Shown in pieces: positions 23,991 through 33,798 of a DNA stretch of 33,865 nt; position 1 is the stretch's first letter, and each line of letters begins with the position of its first letter. The DNA comes from Rhodospirillaceae bacterium (lineage in GTDB: Bacteria > Pseudomonadota > Alphaproteobacteria > MPNO01 > UBA830): positions 23,848 through 57,712 of the forward strand of contig NZGJ01000029.1 of the NCBI GenBank assembly GCA_002689465.1. The letters run 5' to 3'. The notes below the pieces were generated by a model. That model had not been told where the DNA came from, ran no database searches, and was given only the letters and a program-made list of their open reading frames with translations. Made by a program: the position numbers and the translations under genes.

Positions 23991-24443
23991 ATGCGAAGGG
24001 CCACTTTTCTATGGTCTATTCTCGCCATGTCAGTGGTGATTGGCTTGTTTGTGGTTAAGTATCGCGTGCAAAACCTCGAAGACCGGCTTAGCGCACTAAA
24101 CGCAAAGATCATCACCGACCGCGACGAAATACAGGTGATGCAGGCGGAATGGAGCTATCTAAATCAGCCTGCCCGTCTCGAAGCACTTAGTAAGCGTTTA
24201 TTAGGGATGGATACACCTGTGTCAGCACAGACGATATCGATGCAGGAACTCTTGGAAAATACAGCACTCGAGCCGTCCGATACGGGTGCCCTAACCGAAA
24301 TCACCGAGATAAAACAACTCAATGCCAAACCGGGAATTGAATGGGCTCCCGCCAAAAAAGTGGTTCCGGTCAGAGCGCCGACAGCGCCCGGCGGCGGCGA
24401 TTGGCTGAAACCAATTCTCGCCAAACTGAAGAAAAACCAATGA
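23991..24443 (+). CDS. ftsL: Cell division protein FtsL-like
   Basis: 150-residue bitopic membrane protein identified mainly by position between rsmH and ftsI. One transmembrane helix (about 7-23, FLWSILAMSVVIGLFVV) is followed by a periplasmic coiled coil (VQNLEDRLSALNAKIITDRDEIQVMQAEWSYLNQP, residues about 26-60) ending in the conserved aromatic/proline and LEALSKRLLGM segment. A proline-rich C-terminal tail of about 40 residues extends beyond the usual E. coli length. FtsL works with FtsB and FtsQ to activate FtsW-FtsI at the septum. It starts three bases after rsmH; its stop overlaps ftsI (ATGA). Confidence 0.88.
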   Translation: MRRATFLWSILAMSVVIGLFVVKYRVQNLEDRLSALNAKIITDRDEIQVMQAEWSYLNQPARLEALSKRLLGMDTPVSAQTISMQELLENTALEPSDTGALTEITEIKQLNAKPGIEWAPAKKVVPVRAPTAPGGGDWLKPILAKLKKNQ

Positions 24444-26155
24444 TCGGGAAGCGGCAAGCTTCCCCAGAAAAAATTCGCATAGAGGGTGATCGCAAGACCG
24501 CAATCGAAACCGGTCGTAACCGACTGATGGTCGCGGGCGCGTTGTTCGTCGCAGCGTTCTCAGTGATCAGTATCCGAGTCATCAATGTTTCGGTCTTTTC
24601 GGATAATAACGAGCCGCGCTACACGCGGAGCGTCTCAACAAGCGAAAAACACACCGGACGGGCTGACATTGTCGACCGCAACGGCATTCTTATGGCGACA
24701 AGCCTAAATACCGCATCTCTATTCGCCAATCCGCGGATAGTTCTCGACCCGGAACAGGCGGCAATCCGCTTGGCCACGGCACTCCCCGGTATCAACGTGA
24801 AATCTATTGAAAAGAAACTTAGGTCAAATCGGGGCTTCGTCTGGTTAAAACGCCATTTGACCCCCCGCCAGCAATATAAAGTCAACCGACTTGGTATTCC
24901 GGCGCTAAACTTCCAGCGAGAAGCGCGACGAATGTATCCACTGGGCTCGCTTGCATCTCATGCGCTTGGCTTTACCGATGTCGACAACAAAGGGCTGTCG
25001 GGGGTCGAACGCTACTTTGACAAGGAATTGCGTACCCGGCAGGGCAACATGGCTCTGTCGATCGATGTCCGCGTCCAGCATATAGTCGAACACGAACTTG
25101 GCCTTGCAATGAAGAAATTCAATGCCATCGGTGCTGCGGGACTTGTGATGGACGTCAACACCGGCGAAGTCGTCGCGATGTCATCACTGCCTAGTTTCGA
25201 CCCGAACCAGCCGGGCGTAATTGATCAGAGTCTCCGCTTTAACCGGACTACACTTGGCGTCTATGAGATGGGGTCTACGTTCAAGATATTTACCACCGCG
25301 ATGGCACTTGATGCCGGCACGGTCAGCCTGCACGGTGGATACGACGCGACAAGCCCCATCCGTATCGCGCGGTTCACGATCAGAGATTTTCACGCCAAGA
25401 AACGCTGGCTGTCGGTCCCTGAGATATTTATGTACTCATCGAATATTGGCACGGTAAAAATGGCGCTCGATGTCGGCATATCTGGCCATCGGAATTTCCT
25501 AGCCCGTATTGGGATGATGAAACCGGTCGGGATCGAGCTCTCTGAGACAGGGGCACCGCTCTTGCCCGATCGCTGGCGTGAAATCAACAGCATGACGATT
25601 TCTTTCGGCCACGGCCTAGCCGTTAGTCCGCTCCACCTCGTGGCTGGCGTATCGGCGATAGTCAATGGCGGCATATATCGCGCTCCGACGCTGGTTCGCC
25701 GCAGCCCGACCGATGTTCCTGCAGGAACGCGCGTCGTCAAAGCCGAGACATCTAACAAGATGCGACAGCTAATGCGCTTGGTTGTGGAAAACGGTACAGG
25801 GCAAAAAGCCGCGGCACCCGGTTATATCGTTGGTGGCAAGACCGGAACGGCAGAAAAAGTATTGGGTCAAAGCTACAAGAAAAAGGCTCTTATTTCGTCT
25901 TTCATCGCCGCATTTCCCATGCACAAACCGAGATACGTTGTTCTCGCCATGCTAGACGAAGCCAAGGGTAGAAAAGAGACATTCGGTTACGCAACGGGCG
26001 GCTGGGTTGCCGCACCCGTCGTCGGTGCAGTGGTACGCCGTATCGCGCCCGTTTTAGGTCTGCGCCCGATCAAGGATACCGATGCCGTCCGGGATTCCTT
26101 GTCGATCGATATTTCAACCAAAACATTTCTGGAGCCGCGGGTTGCGTCTCATTGA
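24440..26155 (+). CDS. ftsI: Septal peptidoglycan transpeptidase FtsI (PBP3)
   Basis: 571-residue class B penicillin-binding protein that crosslinks septal peptidoglycan with FtsW. A cytoplasmic tail is followed by one membrane helix (about 28-50, RLMVAGALFVAAFSVISIRV), the pedestal domain (GRADIVDRNGILMATSL, then GVERYFDKELR), and the transpeptidase domain with Ser279 in STFK, SSN at 333-335 and KTG from Lys467. I chose the ATG at 24440, which overlaps the ftsL stop (ATGA); the frame is open to an earlier ATG at 24341, but that lies inside ftsL and adds 33 unrelated residues. The 3' end contains the murE start. Confidence 0.96.
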   Translation: MIGKRQASPEKIRIEGDRKTAIETGRNRLMVAGALFVAAFSVISIRVINVSVFSDNNEPRYTRSVSTSEKHTGRADIVDRNGILMATSLNTASLFANPRIVLDPEQAAIRLATALPGINVKSIEKKLRSNRGFVWLKRHLTPRQQYKVNRLGIPALNFQREARRMYPLGSLASHALGFTDVDNKGLSGVERYFDKELRTRQGNMALSIDVRVQHIVEHELGLAMKKFNAIGAAGLVMDVNTGEVVAMSSLPSFDPNQPGVIDQSLRFNRTTLGVYEMGSTFKIFTTAMALDAGTVSLHGGYDATSPIRIARFTIRDFHAKKRWLSVPEIFMYSSNIGTVKMALDVGISGHRNFLARIGMMKPVGIELSETGAPLLPDRWREINSMTISFGHGLAVSPLHLVAGVSAIVNGGIYRAPTLVRRSPTDVPAGTRVVKAETSNKMRQLMRLVVENGTGQKAAAPGYIVGGKTGTAEKVLGQSYKKKALISSFIAAFPMHKPRYVVLAMLDEAKGRKETFGYATGGWVAAPVVGAVVRRIAPVLGLRPIKDTDAVRDSLSIDISTKTFLEPRVASH

Positions 26156-27602
26156 CCTGTTACCAAGAGAGGTCTCACAGGTGAACCTCGCAGTAGAACT
26201 GCGCGAAACTGAAATAACAGGATTGACTGCGGATTCACGCGCCGTCGAACCCGGTTTCCTGTTCGCGGCCTTGCCAGGTTCAGCGGTCGACGGCCGCATA
26301 TTTATAGGCGCAGCTATCTCTAAAGGAGCAGCAGCGGTCCTCGCACCAGAGGGCACCGACATCGCAAATGACAATGTCGCGCTAGTCACATCGAAAGATG
26401 CACGCGCCTCGCTCGCCCATATCGCTGCCACGTTCTACGCCCACCAGCCGGAGACTATCGCCGCTGTCACGGGGACTAACGGCAAAACATCCGTTGCGCA
26501 TTTTACCCGTCAGATTTGGTCAATGCTCGGCCACCGGGCCATTGCCATGGGCACGCTTGGAATGCAAATGCCCGACGGCAACATCAAAAAGAGCCTCACC
26601 ACGCCAGACCCCGTCACGCTGCATATCGACCTTGCCGCGCTTGCGCTTGAGGGCGTTGATCATGCCATCATGGAAGCGTCCAGCCATGGGCTCAAACAGC
26701 GGCGGCTCGACGGGGTAAGACTCCGCGCCGCTGCTTTTACAAATCTGTCACGCGACCATCTGGATTATCACCACACGATCGAAGCCTATTGGCAAACCAA
26801 GGCACGGTTGTTTAACGAACTTCTACCTGCCGATGGCATTGCTGTCCTCAACGCAGACGTCCCCGAGACGGCCGCTCTCGCTGATGCTTTCAAGGGCGAA
26901 GTGCTTTCATACGGTCAGGGTGGAAAAGAGTTGAATTTACAAATGGCTGAACCGTCCCAAAACGGGACAAGGATCGCGCTAAACGCCCTCGGGCACCAAA
27001 CTGATATTAATCTATCGCTGATAGGCGCTTTTCAGGTTTATAATGTTCTCTGCGCAGCAGGAATTGTCATCGCCTGCGGCGAGACGCATGAACGAGTTAT
27101 CGGGTGCCTGCAAAACCTAAAAGCTGTCCCGGGGCGGCTGGAACGTGCCGGTTCGGCGAGAGGTGGCAGTGTCTATATCGATTACGCCCATACGCCGGAT
27201 GCGCTTAAAAATATTCTTAACGCGATCCGCCCGCATACAACCGGCCGACTTATCGTGGTGTTCGGCTGCGGGGGCGATCGCGACCGTGGCAAACGCCCCC
27301 TTATGGGTCAAATCGCGAATAATTTAGCGGATATCATTGTCGTTACAGACGATAACCCGCGCTCGGAAAATGCCGACACAATCCGTAGTGAAATTCTGGC
27401 CGACGCTCCCGACATACATAATATTGGCGATCGCGAAACCGCAATTCGCGAGGCTGTTTCGATTCTGTCGGAAGGCGATACTATCGTCATCGCTGGTAAA
27501 GGGCATGAAACCGAGCAGATTGTCGGTAGCCAAACTCGCCCGTTTAACGACCTGCTCGTTGCCCGGACCGCGATCGCAGAAAGGGACGGGGTTATTTCAT
27601 GA
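26142..27602 (+). CDS. murE: UDP-MurNAc-tripeptide synthetase (meso-DAP adding)
   Basis: ATP-dependent ligase adding meso-diaminopimelate to UDP-MurNAc-L-Ala-D-Glu. 486 residues from a TTG start at 26142. That start gives MRLIDLLPREV, the usual MurE N-terminus, and has a good SD (GGAG at 26131-26134); it overlaps the ftsI end by 14 bases. An ATG at 26082 would lie deep in ftsI and is unlikely. The ATP loop is VTGTNGKTSV (Gly114-Lys115-Thr116), the lid region ASSHGLKQRR follows, and DNPR at 404-407 is the signature for meso-diaminopimelate rather than lysine. The stop overlaps murF (ATGA). Confidence 0.95.
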   Translation: MRLIDLLPREVSQVNLAVELRETEITGLTADSRAVEPGFLFAALPGSAVDGRIFIGAAISKGAAAVLAPEGTDIANDNVALVTSKDARASLAHIAATFYAHQPETIAAVTGTNGKTSVAHFTRQIWSMLGHRAIAMGTLGMQMPDGNIKKSLTTPDPVTLHIDLAALALEGVDHAIMEASSHGLKQRRLDGVRLRAAAFTNLSRDHLDYHHTIEAYWQTKARLFNELLPADGIAVLNADVPETAALADAFKGEVLSYGQGGKELNLQMAEPSQNGTRIALNALGHQTDINLSLIGAFQVYNVLCAAGIVIACGETHERVIGCLQNLKAVPGRLERAGSARGGSVYIDYAHTPDALKNILNAIRPHTTGRLIVVFGCGGDRDRGKRPLMGQIANNLADIIVVTDDNPRSENADTIRSEILADAPDIHNIGDRETAIREAVSILSEGDTIVIAGKGHETEQIVGSQTRPFNDLLVARTAIAERDGVIS

Positions 27603-29017
27603 CTGCCTCCGCACTGTGGACCGCAAGTGACGCAATCGAAGCAACTACCGGACAAAAAGTCGGTGATTGGGCGGCAACCGGGATTTCGATAGATACCCGT
27701 ACGCTGGAGACTGGAGATCTATTCGTTGCACTCTTGGGACCTAATTTCGATGGACATGACTTCGTTAAAATCGCTTTCGAAAACGGTGCGACGGCGGCGT
27801 TGGTATCCGAGGTCGGTCCACAGATTCTTAATGGTAAACCCGGCCTCATCGTCGCCGACACGCTGGATGCACTGCGAGCACTCGCTGCGGCGGGGCGCAC
27901 CCGAACAACGGCGAAGATTGCTGCGATCACAGGCAGTGTGGGCAAGACCGGCACAAAAGAGGCCCTGGCCCATGTTCTGGCACCTCAGGGCGCGACCAGT
28001 TTCAGCAGGAGCAGCCTGAACAATCACTGGGGCGTACCGCTTTCGCTCGCCCGCATGCCCGCCGACACCGACTTCGGCATTTTCGAAATCGGTATGAACC
28101 ATCCAGGTGAAATCACCCCTCTGGCGGGGCTGGCCCGTCCACACGTTGCGGTTGTAACCGCTATAGCACCGGCGCATATGGCCTTTTTCAAATCGCTGGA
28201 AGAGGTCGCGCGCGCAAAGGCCGAGGTTTTCTCCGGCCTCGACGGCGGTATCGCGATCATCAACCGCGATACCGAGCACTTCAACCTGCTCGCAGAAAGT
28301 GCCCTTGCAACTGGCGCGGCCAGCATCATCAGTTTCGGCCACAGTGCCAAAGCCGATATGCGTCTTATCGAGTGCCTTAGCGATACAACTGGTATAAGTT
28401 TAGAGGCGCGTTGGAACGGAAAATCCCTGAAATTCCGGGTCGGACAGCCAGGCTTGCACTGGGCCTATAACAGCCTTGCCGTGCTCGCGACAGTCGATGC
28501 ACTAGGCGGCAATATGGACGAAGCCGCTTCGGCGATGGCATCGCTTCCCAGCTTGCCTGGCCGCGGCGCCGTGCACGTGATCCGCTGGGGCAATGGCAGG
28601 ATCCGACTGATCGACGATTCCTATAACGCCAATCCCGAATCCATGAACGCCGCGCTCAAAACGCTCGGACACATGCCGAAAGACCGCGGACGCCGCGTCG
28701 CCATCCTCGGCGACATGCTCGAACTAGGCGAAATTTCTGCGGCGGCGCATGCCGAGCTCAAAACCCAAATTGCAAAAAACGATATCGACATCGTTTTCCT
28801 CGCTGGACCTGGAATGGCCGCCCTCGCCGATGTGCTTCCCTCAGCCAAGCTCGGGGGGATTTCCGACACGGTCGACGGGCTACTCCCGATTGTCCTATCG
28901 GGCCTGCAGGCGGACGACATCGTCAGCGTAAAAGCATCCAACGGGATCGGCTTGTGGAGCATTGTAAAACAACTCACTGCTGCTGCGCCGGTCAGGCACG
29001 CCGCAAACGATAGCTGA
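27599..29017 (+). CDS. murF: UDP-MurNAc-tripeptide--D-alanyl-D-alanine ligase
   Basis: Adds D-Ala-D-Ala to UDP-MurNAc-tripeptide, completing the cytoplasmic pentapeptide precursor. 472 residues, normal length. The N-terminal domain has GISIDTRTLETGDLFVAL, the ATP loop is ITGSVGKTGTKE (110-121), and the central domain has FEIGMNHPGEI and VVTAIAPAHMAFF. RLIDDSYNANPESM and AILGDMLELGE mark the C-terminal Mur ligase domain. The start codon overlaps the murE stop by four bases. mraY follows after 18 bases. Confidence 0.97.
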   Translation: MTASALWTASDAIEATTGQKVGDWAATGISIDTRTLETGDLFVALLGPNFDGHDFVKIAFENGATAALVSEVGPQILNGKPGLIVADTLDALRALAAAGRTRTTAKIAAITGSVGKTGTKEALAHVLAPQGATSFSRSSLNNHWGVPLSLARMPADTDFGIFEIGMNHPGEITPLAGLARPHVAVVTAIAPAHMAFFKSLEEVARAKAEVFSGLDGGIAIINRDTEHFNLLAESALATGAASIISFGHSAKADMRLIECLSDTTGISLEARWNGKSLKFRVGQPGLHWAYNSLAVLATVDALGGNMDEAASAMASLPSLPGRGAVHVIRWGNGRIRLIDDSYNANPESMNAALKTLGHMPKDRGRRVAILGDMLELGEISAAAHAELKTQIAKNDIDIVFLAGPGMAALADVLPSAKLGGISDTVDGLLPIVLSGLQADDIVSVKASNGIGLWSIVKQLTAAAPVRHAANDS

Positions 29018-29035
29018 AGCAGGAGACACGGATAG

Positions 29036-30124
29036 ATGCTTTACAACCTTCTGTTCCCGCTGGCGGATGACATCGGTGTCTTCAATCTGTTTCGCTATAT
29101 CACCCTGCGAACAGGTGGCGCCGTAATGACCGCTCTTTTTGTCAGCTTCGTTCTCGGGCCGGCGGTTATCCGCTGGCTCAAAAGCAAACAGACCGAAGGT
29201 CAGCCAATCCGTGAGGACGGCCCGCAAACGCACCTCATTACCAAAAAAGGCACGCCAACAATGGGCGGGGTGCTGATTCTGCTAGCCCTATGCATCGCAA
29301 CGCTGCTTTGGGCGGATCTGACCAACGGGTATGTCTGGGCGGTTTTGACTGTCACACTCGGCTTCGGGGCGATCGGTTTTGTTGACGACTACATCAAATT
29401 GACCAGACGATCTAGCAACGGCCTGCCAGGTCGTCTGAAGCTACTAGGACAGATCGTCATCGGCGCCGGCGTCACTATATGGATCACCAGCCTGTCGGAA
29501 GGTGCGCTCTCTACAGGCCTCGCGCTGCCCTTCTTCAAGGAACTGTTGGTTCCGCTTGGCTGGTTCTTTGTACCCTGGACCGTCATCGTTCTTGTCGGTG
29601 CGTCGAACGCGGTCAACCTAACCGATGGGCTTGACGGACTTGCGATCATGCCGGCGCTTATCGCCGCCGCATGTTTCGCACTAATCGCATATGTTTCGGG
29701 GAACTTCGTCTTTGCGGAATACCTACAGATTCATTTCGTGCGCGGCGCAGGCGAACTCGCCGTATTTTGCGGAGCGTTGGTCGGTGCCGGGCTTGGCTTT
29801 CTGTGGTACAATGCCCCGCCGGCAATGGTATTTATGGGCGACACTGGTTCGCTCGCTATCGGTGGCGCCCTCGGCGCAGTCAGTGTCGTCACAAAGCACG
29901 AAATCGTGCTCGCAATCATCGGTGGCTTGTTCGTATTAGAAACCGTTTCGGTGATCGTCCAGGTCGCATCGTTCAAGCTGACCGGCAAGCGCGTCTTCCG
30001 GATGGCACCGCTACATCATCATTTCGAACAAAAGGGCTGGGCGGAATCGACTATCGTGATCCGCTTCTGGATCATAGCCTCAATCCTTGCCCTGGTCGGC
30101 CTCGCAACGTTGAAGTTGCGGTAA
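29036..30124 (+). CDS. mraY: Phospho-MurNAc-pentapeptide transferase
   Basis: Integral membrane enzyme transferring phospho-MurNAc-pentapeptide to undecaprenyl phosphate, giving lipid I. 362 residues with about ten membrane helices. Diagnostic motifs: [13 protein letters not shown] near residue 69, the aspartates in GFVDDYIKL (about 115-117), [13 protein letters not shown] with its active-site aspartate, and [11 protein letters not shown] in the penultimate loop. The ATG at 29036 has an SD (AGGAG at 29021-29025). murD begins ten bases after the stop. Confidence 0.97.
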   Translation: MLYNLLFPLADDIGVFNLFRYITLRTGGAVMTALFVSFVLGPAVIRWLKSKQTEGQPIREDGPQTHLITKKGTPTMGGVLILLALCIATLLWADLTNGYVWAVLTVTLGFGAIGFVDDYIKLTRRSSNGLPGRLKLLGQIVIGAGVTIWITSLSEGALSTGLALPFFKELLVPLGWFFVPWTVIVLVGASNAVNLTDGLDGLAIMPALIAAACFALIAYVSGNFVFAEYLQIHFVRGAGELAVFCGALVGAGLGFLWYNAPPAMVFMGDTGSLAIGGALGAVSVVTKHEIVLAIIGGLFVLETVSVIVQVASFKLTGKRVFRMAPLHHHFEQKGWAESTIVIRFWIIASILALVGLATLKLR

Positions 30125-30134
30125 GTACACAAAC

Positions 30135-31526
30135 ATGATCCCCGTAACATCCCGTTTCTCACAACACATTGCGGTCTTCGGACTTGGCGGCTCCGGCCGC
30201 GCGACCGCGCATGCACTAATAGCGGGGGGGGCAAAAGTCACAGGCTGGGATGACAATGCCGATTCCCGGTCGCAAGCCGCCAACGAGAATGTTCCGATTG
30301 CCGATCTTGCAACCGCCGACTGGTCCGACTTCTCCGCGCTGGTGCTTAGCCCCGGCATTCCACTGACGCATCCCACACCGCATCCGGTGGTGACATGCGC
30401 GGTGGATGCTGACTGCTCTGTGATCGGAGATATCGAACTGCTCACAGAAAATATCAAGGCCGCGGTTCTCATTGGTATCACCGGCACAAATGGAAAGTCG
30501 ACGACGTCGGCGTTGTTGCATCACGTCCTGCAGACTAGTGGGGTCGCAGTTCAGATCGGTGGCAATTTCGGCCCACCCGCGTTAGGACTGAACCCACCGA
30601 CCGCCAACGAGACAGTAGTGCTCGAACTGTCTTCCTATCAGCTCGACCTCACGCACGCGGCGACCTTCGACATTGCTGTCCTACTAAATGTCACGCCAGA
30701 TCATCTCGACCGGCATGGCGGCATGGCGGACTATGTTGCCGCCAAGAAACGGATTTTCCGAACCGACCCAGGTACTGGCCGGCAAATCGCCGTGATCGGG
30801 ATTGATGACGAATATGGCCAGGATGCGATGCGCGAGCTAGCAGGCGATAACTCCTGGCAGGTTATTCCAGTTTCGATCGAAAACCCGGTCGTGGAGGGTA
30901 TCAGCGTGATCGACGGCGAACTTCACGACGCTGACGGTAACACCTGCAAAATCGGACATATCAGAGCGCTTCGCGGCAGGCATAACTGGCAAAATGCCGC
31001 CACGGCTTGGGCCGTCGCCCGCACGCGAGGGCTGACGCCGGCACAGATAGCAAAAGCGTTCAAAACCTATCCTGGTCTGCCCCATCGGCTGGAGGCCTTC
31101 GATGAAATCGACGGCATTCGCTATATCAATGATTCCAAGGCAACCAACGGTGAGGCCGCTGCTCGCGCAATTTCCAGTTTCGCGAACGTTTATTGGATTG
31201 CTGGCGGGGTCGCTAAGGAAGACGGGCTTGTCCCCACAGTGCCTTATCTCAAGCATGTTCGGCACGCGTTTTTGATCGGTGAATCCGCGGATGCATTTGC
31301 AACGATGTTGGAAGGCGAGGTGCCGGTCACGATATCAGGTGACCTTGCGACGGCTGTCAAAGATGCGCAACGCAGCGTCGCCAAAGACGAAGATCGTTAC
31401 CCGGATGCGCCTGTCGTGCTGTTATCACCTGCCTGTGCGGCCTTCGATCAGTACGAGAACTTTATGCAGCGCGGCGACCATTTTCGCGATCTCGTCGCCG
31501 CTCTTCAGACGGAAGGTGAACCGTGA
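30135..31526 (+). CDS. murD: UDP-MurNAc-L-alanine--D-glutamate ligase
   Basis: Adds D-glutamate to UDP-MurNAc-L-alanine. 463 residues. The N-terminal UDP-binding domain has AVFGLGGSGRATAHAL; the ATP loop is GITGTNGKST (about 114-123); the central domain has LELSSYQLD and LLNVTPDHLDRHG; the C-terminal domain has YINDSKATNGEAA and LLSPACAAFDQYENFMQRGDHF. In the cluster it sits between mraY and ftsW, the standard order. No clear SD precedes the ATG at 30135. The stop overlaps the ftsW GTG start. Confidence 0.97.
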   Translation: MIPVTSRFSQHIAVFGLGGSGRATAHALIAGGAKVTGWDDNADSRSQAANENVPIADLATADWSDFSALVLSPGIPLTHPTPHPVVTCAVDADCSVIGDIELLTENIKAAVLIGITGTNGKSTTSALLHHVLQTSGVAVQIGGNFGPPALGLNPPTANETVVLELSSYQLDLTHAATFDIAVLLNVTPDHLDRHGGMADYVAAKKRIFRTDPGTGRQIAVIGIDDEYGQDAMRELAGDNSWQVIPVSIENPVVEGISVIDGELHDADGNTCKIGHIRALRGRHNWQNAATAWAVARTRGLTPAQIAKAFKTYPGLPHRLEAFDEIDGIRYINDSKATNGEAAARAISSFANVYWIAGGVAKEDGLVPTVPYLKHVRHAFLIGESADAFATMLEGEVPVTISGDLATAVKDAQRSVAKDEDRYPDAPVVLLSPACAAFDQYENFMQRGDHFRDLVAALQTEGEP

Positions 31527-32647
31527 CAATTTTTGCGCGCTCCGACACGTCGACCCTCGGCCGCTGGTGGTGGACAGTCGACCGCTGGACGCTGGCCGCC
31601 GTCGGCGTATTGATAGCGTTTGGCATCATCATGGCACTCGCCGCCAGCCCGGCTGTCGCCGAACGTATCGGCCTCGATTATTTCTTTTTCGCTCGGCGCC
31701 AACTGATCTATTTGCCGATTGCGCTGGCGCTATTGATTGGCGGGTCTCTGCTATCACCACGCGGCGTGTTTCGCATGGCGACGATTACACTTATCGTCTT
31801 TGTTGTGTTGGTTATGGCAACGTTCATTTTCGGCACAGAAACAAAAGGTGCGACGCGGTGGATTGCGATTGGGCCGATGTCGCTCCAACCCTCGGAATTT
31901 CTTAAACCGACCTTCGCGGTCGTTGCCGCGTGGCTCTTCGCATCAGGCCGCTTGGGCGATCTTCCTCATGGATACTTGGTCTCCATCGGCGCCTATTGCC
32001 TGATTGTAGGGCTATTGATGTTGCAGCCCGATGTCGGTATGGCCATCGTAATTTCTGCCGTCTGGACATGTCAGTTCTTCCTCGCCGGTCTTCCGCTTTT
32101 CTGGGCGGTTGGCCTAGCCATCGGCGGTATCGCATCCTTTATCACCGCTTATTTTACATTCTCGCACGTTGCAAGCCGCATCGATCGATTTCTCGACCCC
32201 TCATCTGGAGACAGTTATCAGGTCGACCGGTCGCTCGAAGCTTTCATGAATGGCGGGCTGTTCGGCCGCGGTCCGGGTGAAGGCACCGTCAAGGAAGTCC
32301 TCCCCGACGCACATTCGGATTTCGTATTCGCCGTCGCGGGCGAGGAGTTCGGCCTTTTCGTCTGCCTGATAATTGTCTGCCTGTTCGGCTTCGTCGTTTT
32401 GCGCGGTTTCGCAAAAGCGCTACAGGAAACCGATCTCTTCGTTCTGCTCGCAACGTCCGGCCTCGTTGTTCAGTTTGGGCTGCAGGCGATTATCAATATG
32501 GGATCGACGTTACGGCTGATGCCGACGAAGGGCATGACGCTTCCGTTTGTCAGCTATGGCGGCTCCTCGCTGATCGCGATGGGTCTTTGTATCGGATTTC
32601 TACTCGCCCTCACTCGAAAACGGCTCGGCGCGGAGGTTCCACGATGA
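31523..32647 (+). CDS. ftsW: Septal peptidoglycan glycosyltransferase FtsW
   Basis: SEDS-family polytopic membrane protein that polymerises lipid II at the septum together with FtsI. 374 residues, about ten helices. Signatures: KGATRWIAIGPMSLQPSEFLK (about 108-128), LPDAHSDFVFAVAGEEFG (260-277, in the loop carrying the catalytic acidic residue) and the C-terminal FVSYGGSSLIAMG (about 342-354). The start is GTG at 31523, overlapping the murD stop (GTGA). Its position between murD and murG, rather than near mrdA, supports FtsW over RodA. Confidence 0.96.
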   Translation: MTIFARSDTSTLGRWWWTVDRWTLAAVGVLIAFGIIMALAASPAVAERIGLDYFFFARRQLIYLPIALALLIGGSLLSPRGVFRMATITLIVFVVLVMATFIFGTETKGATRWIAIGPMSLQPSEFLKPTFAVVAAWLFASGRLGDLPHGYLVSIGAYCLIVGLLMLQPDVGMAIVISAVWTCQFFLAGLPLFWAVGLAIGGIASFITAYFTFSHVASRIDRFLDPSSGDSYQVDRSLEAFMNGGLFGRGPGEGTVKEVLPDAHSDFVFAVAGEEFGLFVCLIIVCLFGFVVLRGFAKALQETDLFVLLATSGLVVQFGLQAIINMGSTLRLMPTKGMTLPFVSYGGSSLIAMGLCIGFLLALTRKRLGAEVPR

Positions 32648-33798
32648 CGGGCGCGGGTAATATATTTCTCGCAGCGGGTGGAACAGGGGGTCATGTATTC
32701 CCAGCCATCGCGGTCGCCGAAGAATTGATAGCGCGCGGCCATAAAGTTGCGCTCGCGACCGACGCGCGTGGCACAAGCCTTGGCAATTCGCTTGGCGCTG
32801 TAGAGGTTCACCAGATTAGTGCGTCGGGTCTTCATGGCGGACTGTTGGCAAAAGCAGGCGCGGCCGTTTCGATCGGTGTCGGTATATTGCAGGCGCGCCG
32901 GCTGTTCCGGAAGCGCCGGCCGGACTGCGTGATCGGCTTTGGCGGATACCCATCAGTGCCAACCATGATCGCCGCCACATCGCTGGGCCTGCCTACTATT
33001 ATTCACGAACAGAACGCGATACTTGGGCGCGCCAATCGCCTTCTATTGAAGCGCGCCAACGTCATTGCAACATCTTTTACCGAAACCTCAGGCATCGTCG
33101 GGACTGCATCCGACAATATCGTACTGACAGGAAATCCCGTTCGCGCGGCATTCAGCGCCATCCGAGATCAAGAATACCCGCCAATAGTCCCCGAGTACGA
33201 GGGGATCAAAATCCTTATAATGGGCGGCAGCCAGGGCGCGACGGTACTGAGCAAAGTAATCCCACGCGCCCTACTGGAAATGCCTGAAACGCTGCGCCGC
33301 CGTTTTGCAATCACACAACAATGCCGGGCCGATGATATAGATTCGGTGAGGAAGACATACGCCAAAGCCAAGGTGTCCGCCGAACTGGCAACGTTCTTTG
33401 ACGACGTGCCGGACCGTATTGCGGCAGCACATATAGTGATCAGCCGTGCTGGGGCATCCACCGTGGCGGAACTTGCCGAGGCAGGGCGCCCTGCAATCCT
33501 GGTGCCCTTCCCGCACGCAACGGATGATCACCAGACCGCCAATGCCCGCGCATTGGAGACCCGCGGCGCAGGCTGGCTAATCCCGCAGGACGGATTCACG
33601 CCCGATGCATTGATCATGCAGCTCGAGAATTTCGTAAACCTGCAGAACGTCCTCGTCGATGCAGCGAAATGTGCGCGCGATTTTGGCGGCATGTCAGCTG
33701 CCATCGCTCTCGCAGATTGCGCAGAAAAATTGATAGGTGTTAAACGAAATGGCGGCCTTGGGCCGAAGCCCGGCCGGGTTCGAAAGATCGCAGCATGA
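32644..33798 (+). CDS. murG: UDP-GlcNAc:lipid I N-acetylglucosaminyltransferase
   Basis: Peripheral inner-membrane glycosyltransferase converting lipid I to lipid II. 384 residues, somewhat longer than E. coli MurG because of a basic C-terminal tail. The first glycine-rich loop is AAGGTGGHVFPA (10-21), followed by VIGFGGYPSVPTMIAA and IIHEQNAILGRANRLL; the UDP-GlcNAc domain has GGSQGA (194-199) and ISRAGASTVAELAEAGRPAILVPFP. I chose the ATG at 32644, overlapping the ftsW stop and preceded by GGAGG at 32634-32638; the frame is open to 32587 inside ftsW. Confidence 0.96.
   Translation: MTGAGNIFLAAGGTGGHVFPAIAVAEELIARGHKVALATDARGTSLGNSLGAVEVHQISASGLHGGLLAKAGAAVSIGVGILQARRLFRKRRPDCVIGFGGYPSVPTMIAATSLGLPTIIHEQNAILGRANRLLLKRANVIATSFTETSGIVGTASDNIVLTGNPVRAAFSAIRDQEYPPIVPEYEGIKILIMGGSQGATVLSKVIPRALLEMPETLRRRFAITQQCRADDIDSVRKTYAKAKVSAELATFFDDVPDRIAAAHIVISRAGASTVAELAEAGRPAILVPFPHATDDHQTANARALETRGAGWLIPQDGFTPDALIMQLENFVNLQNVLVDAAKCARDFGGMSAAIALADCAEKLIGVKRNGGLGPKPGRVRKIAA

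Noticed and set aside
27719-28342. Leftward ORF (207 codons) opposite murF
   Set aside because: Antisense to conserved murF motifs, including the ATP loop; no SD and no recognisable domain.
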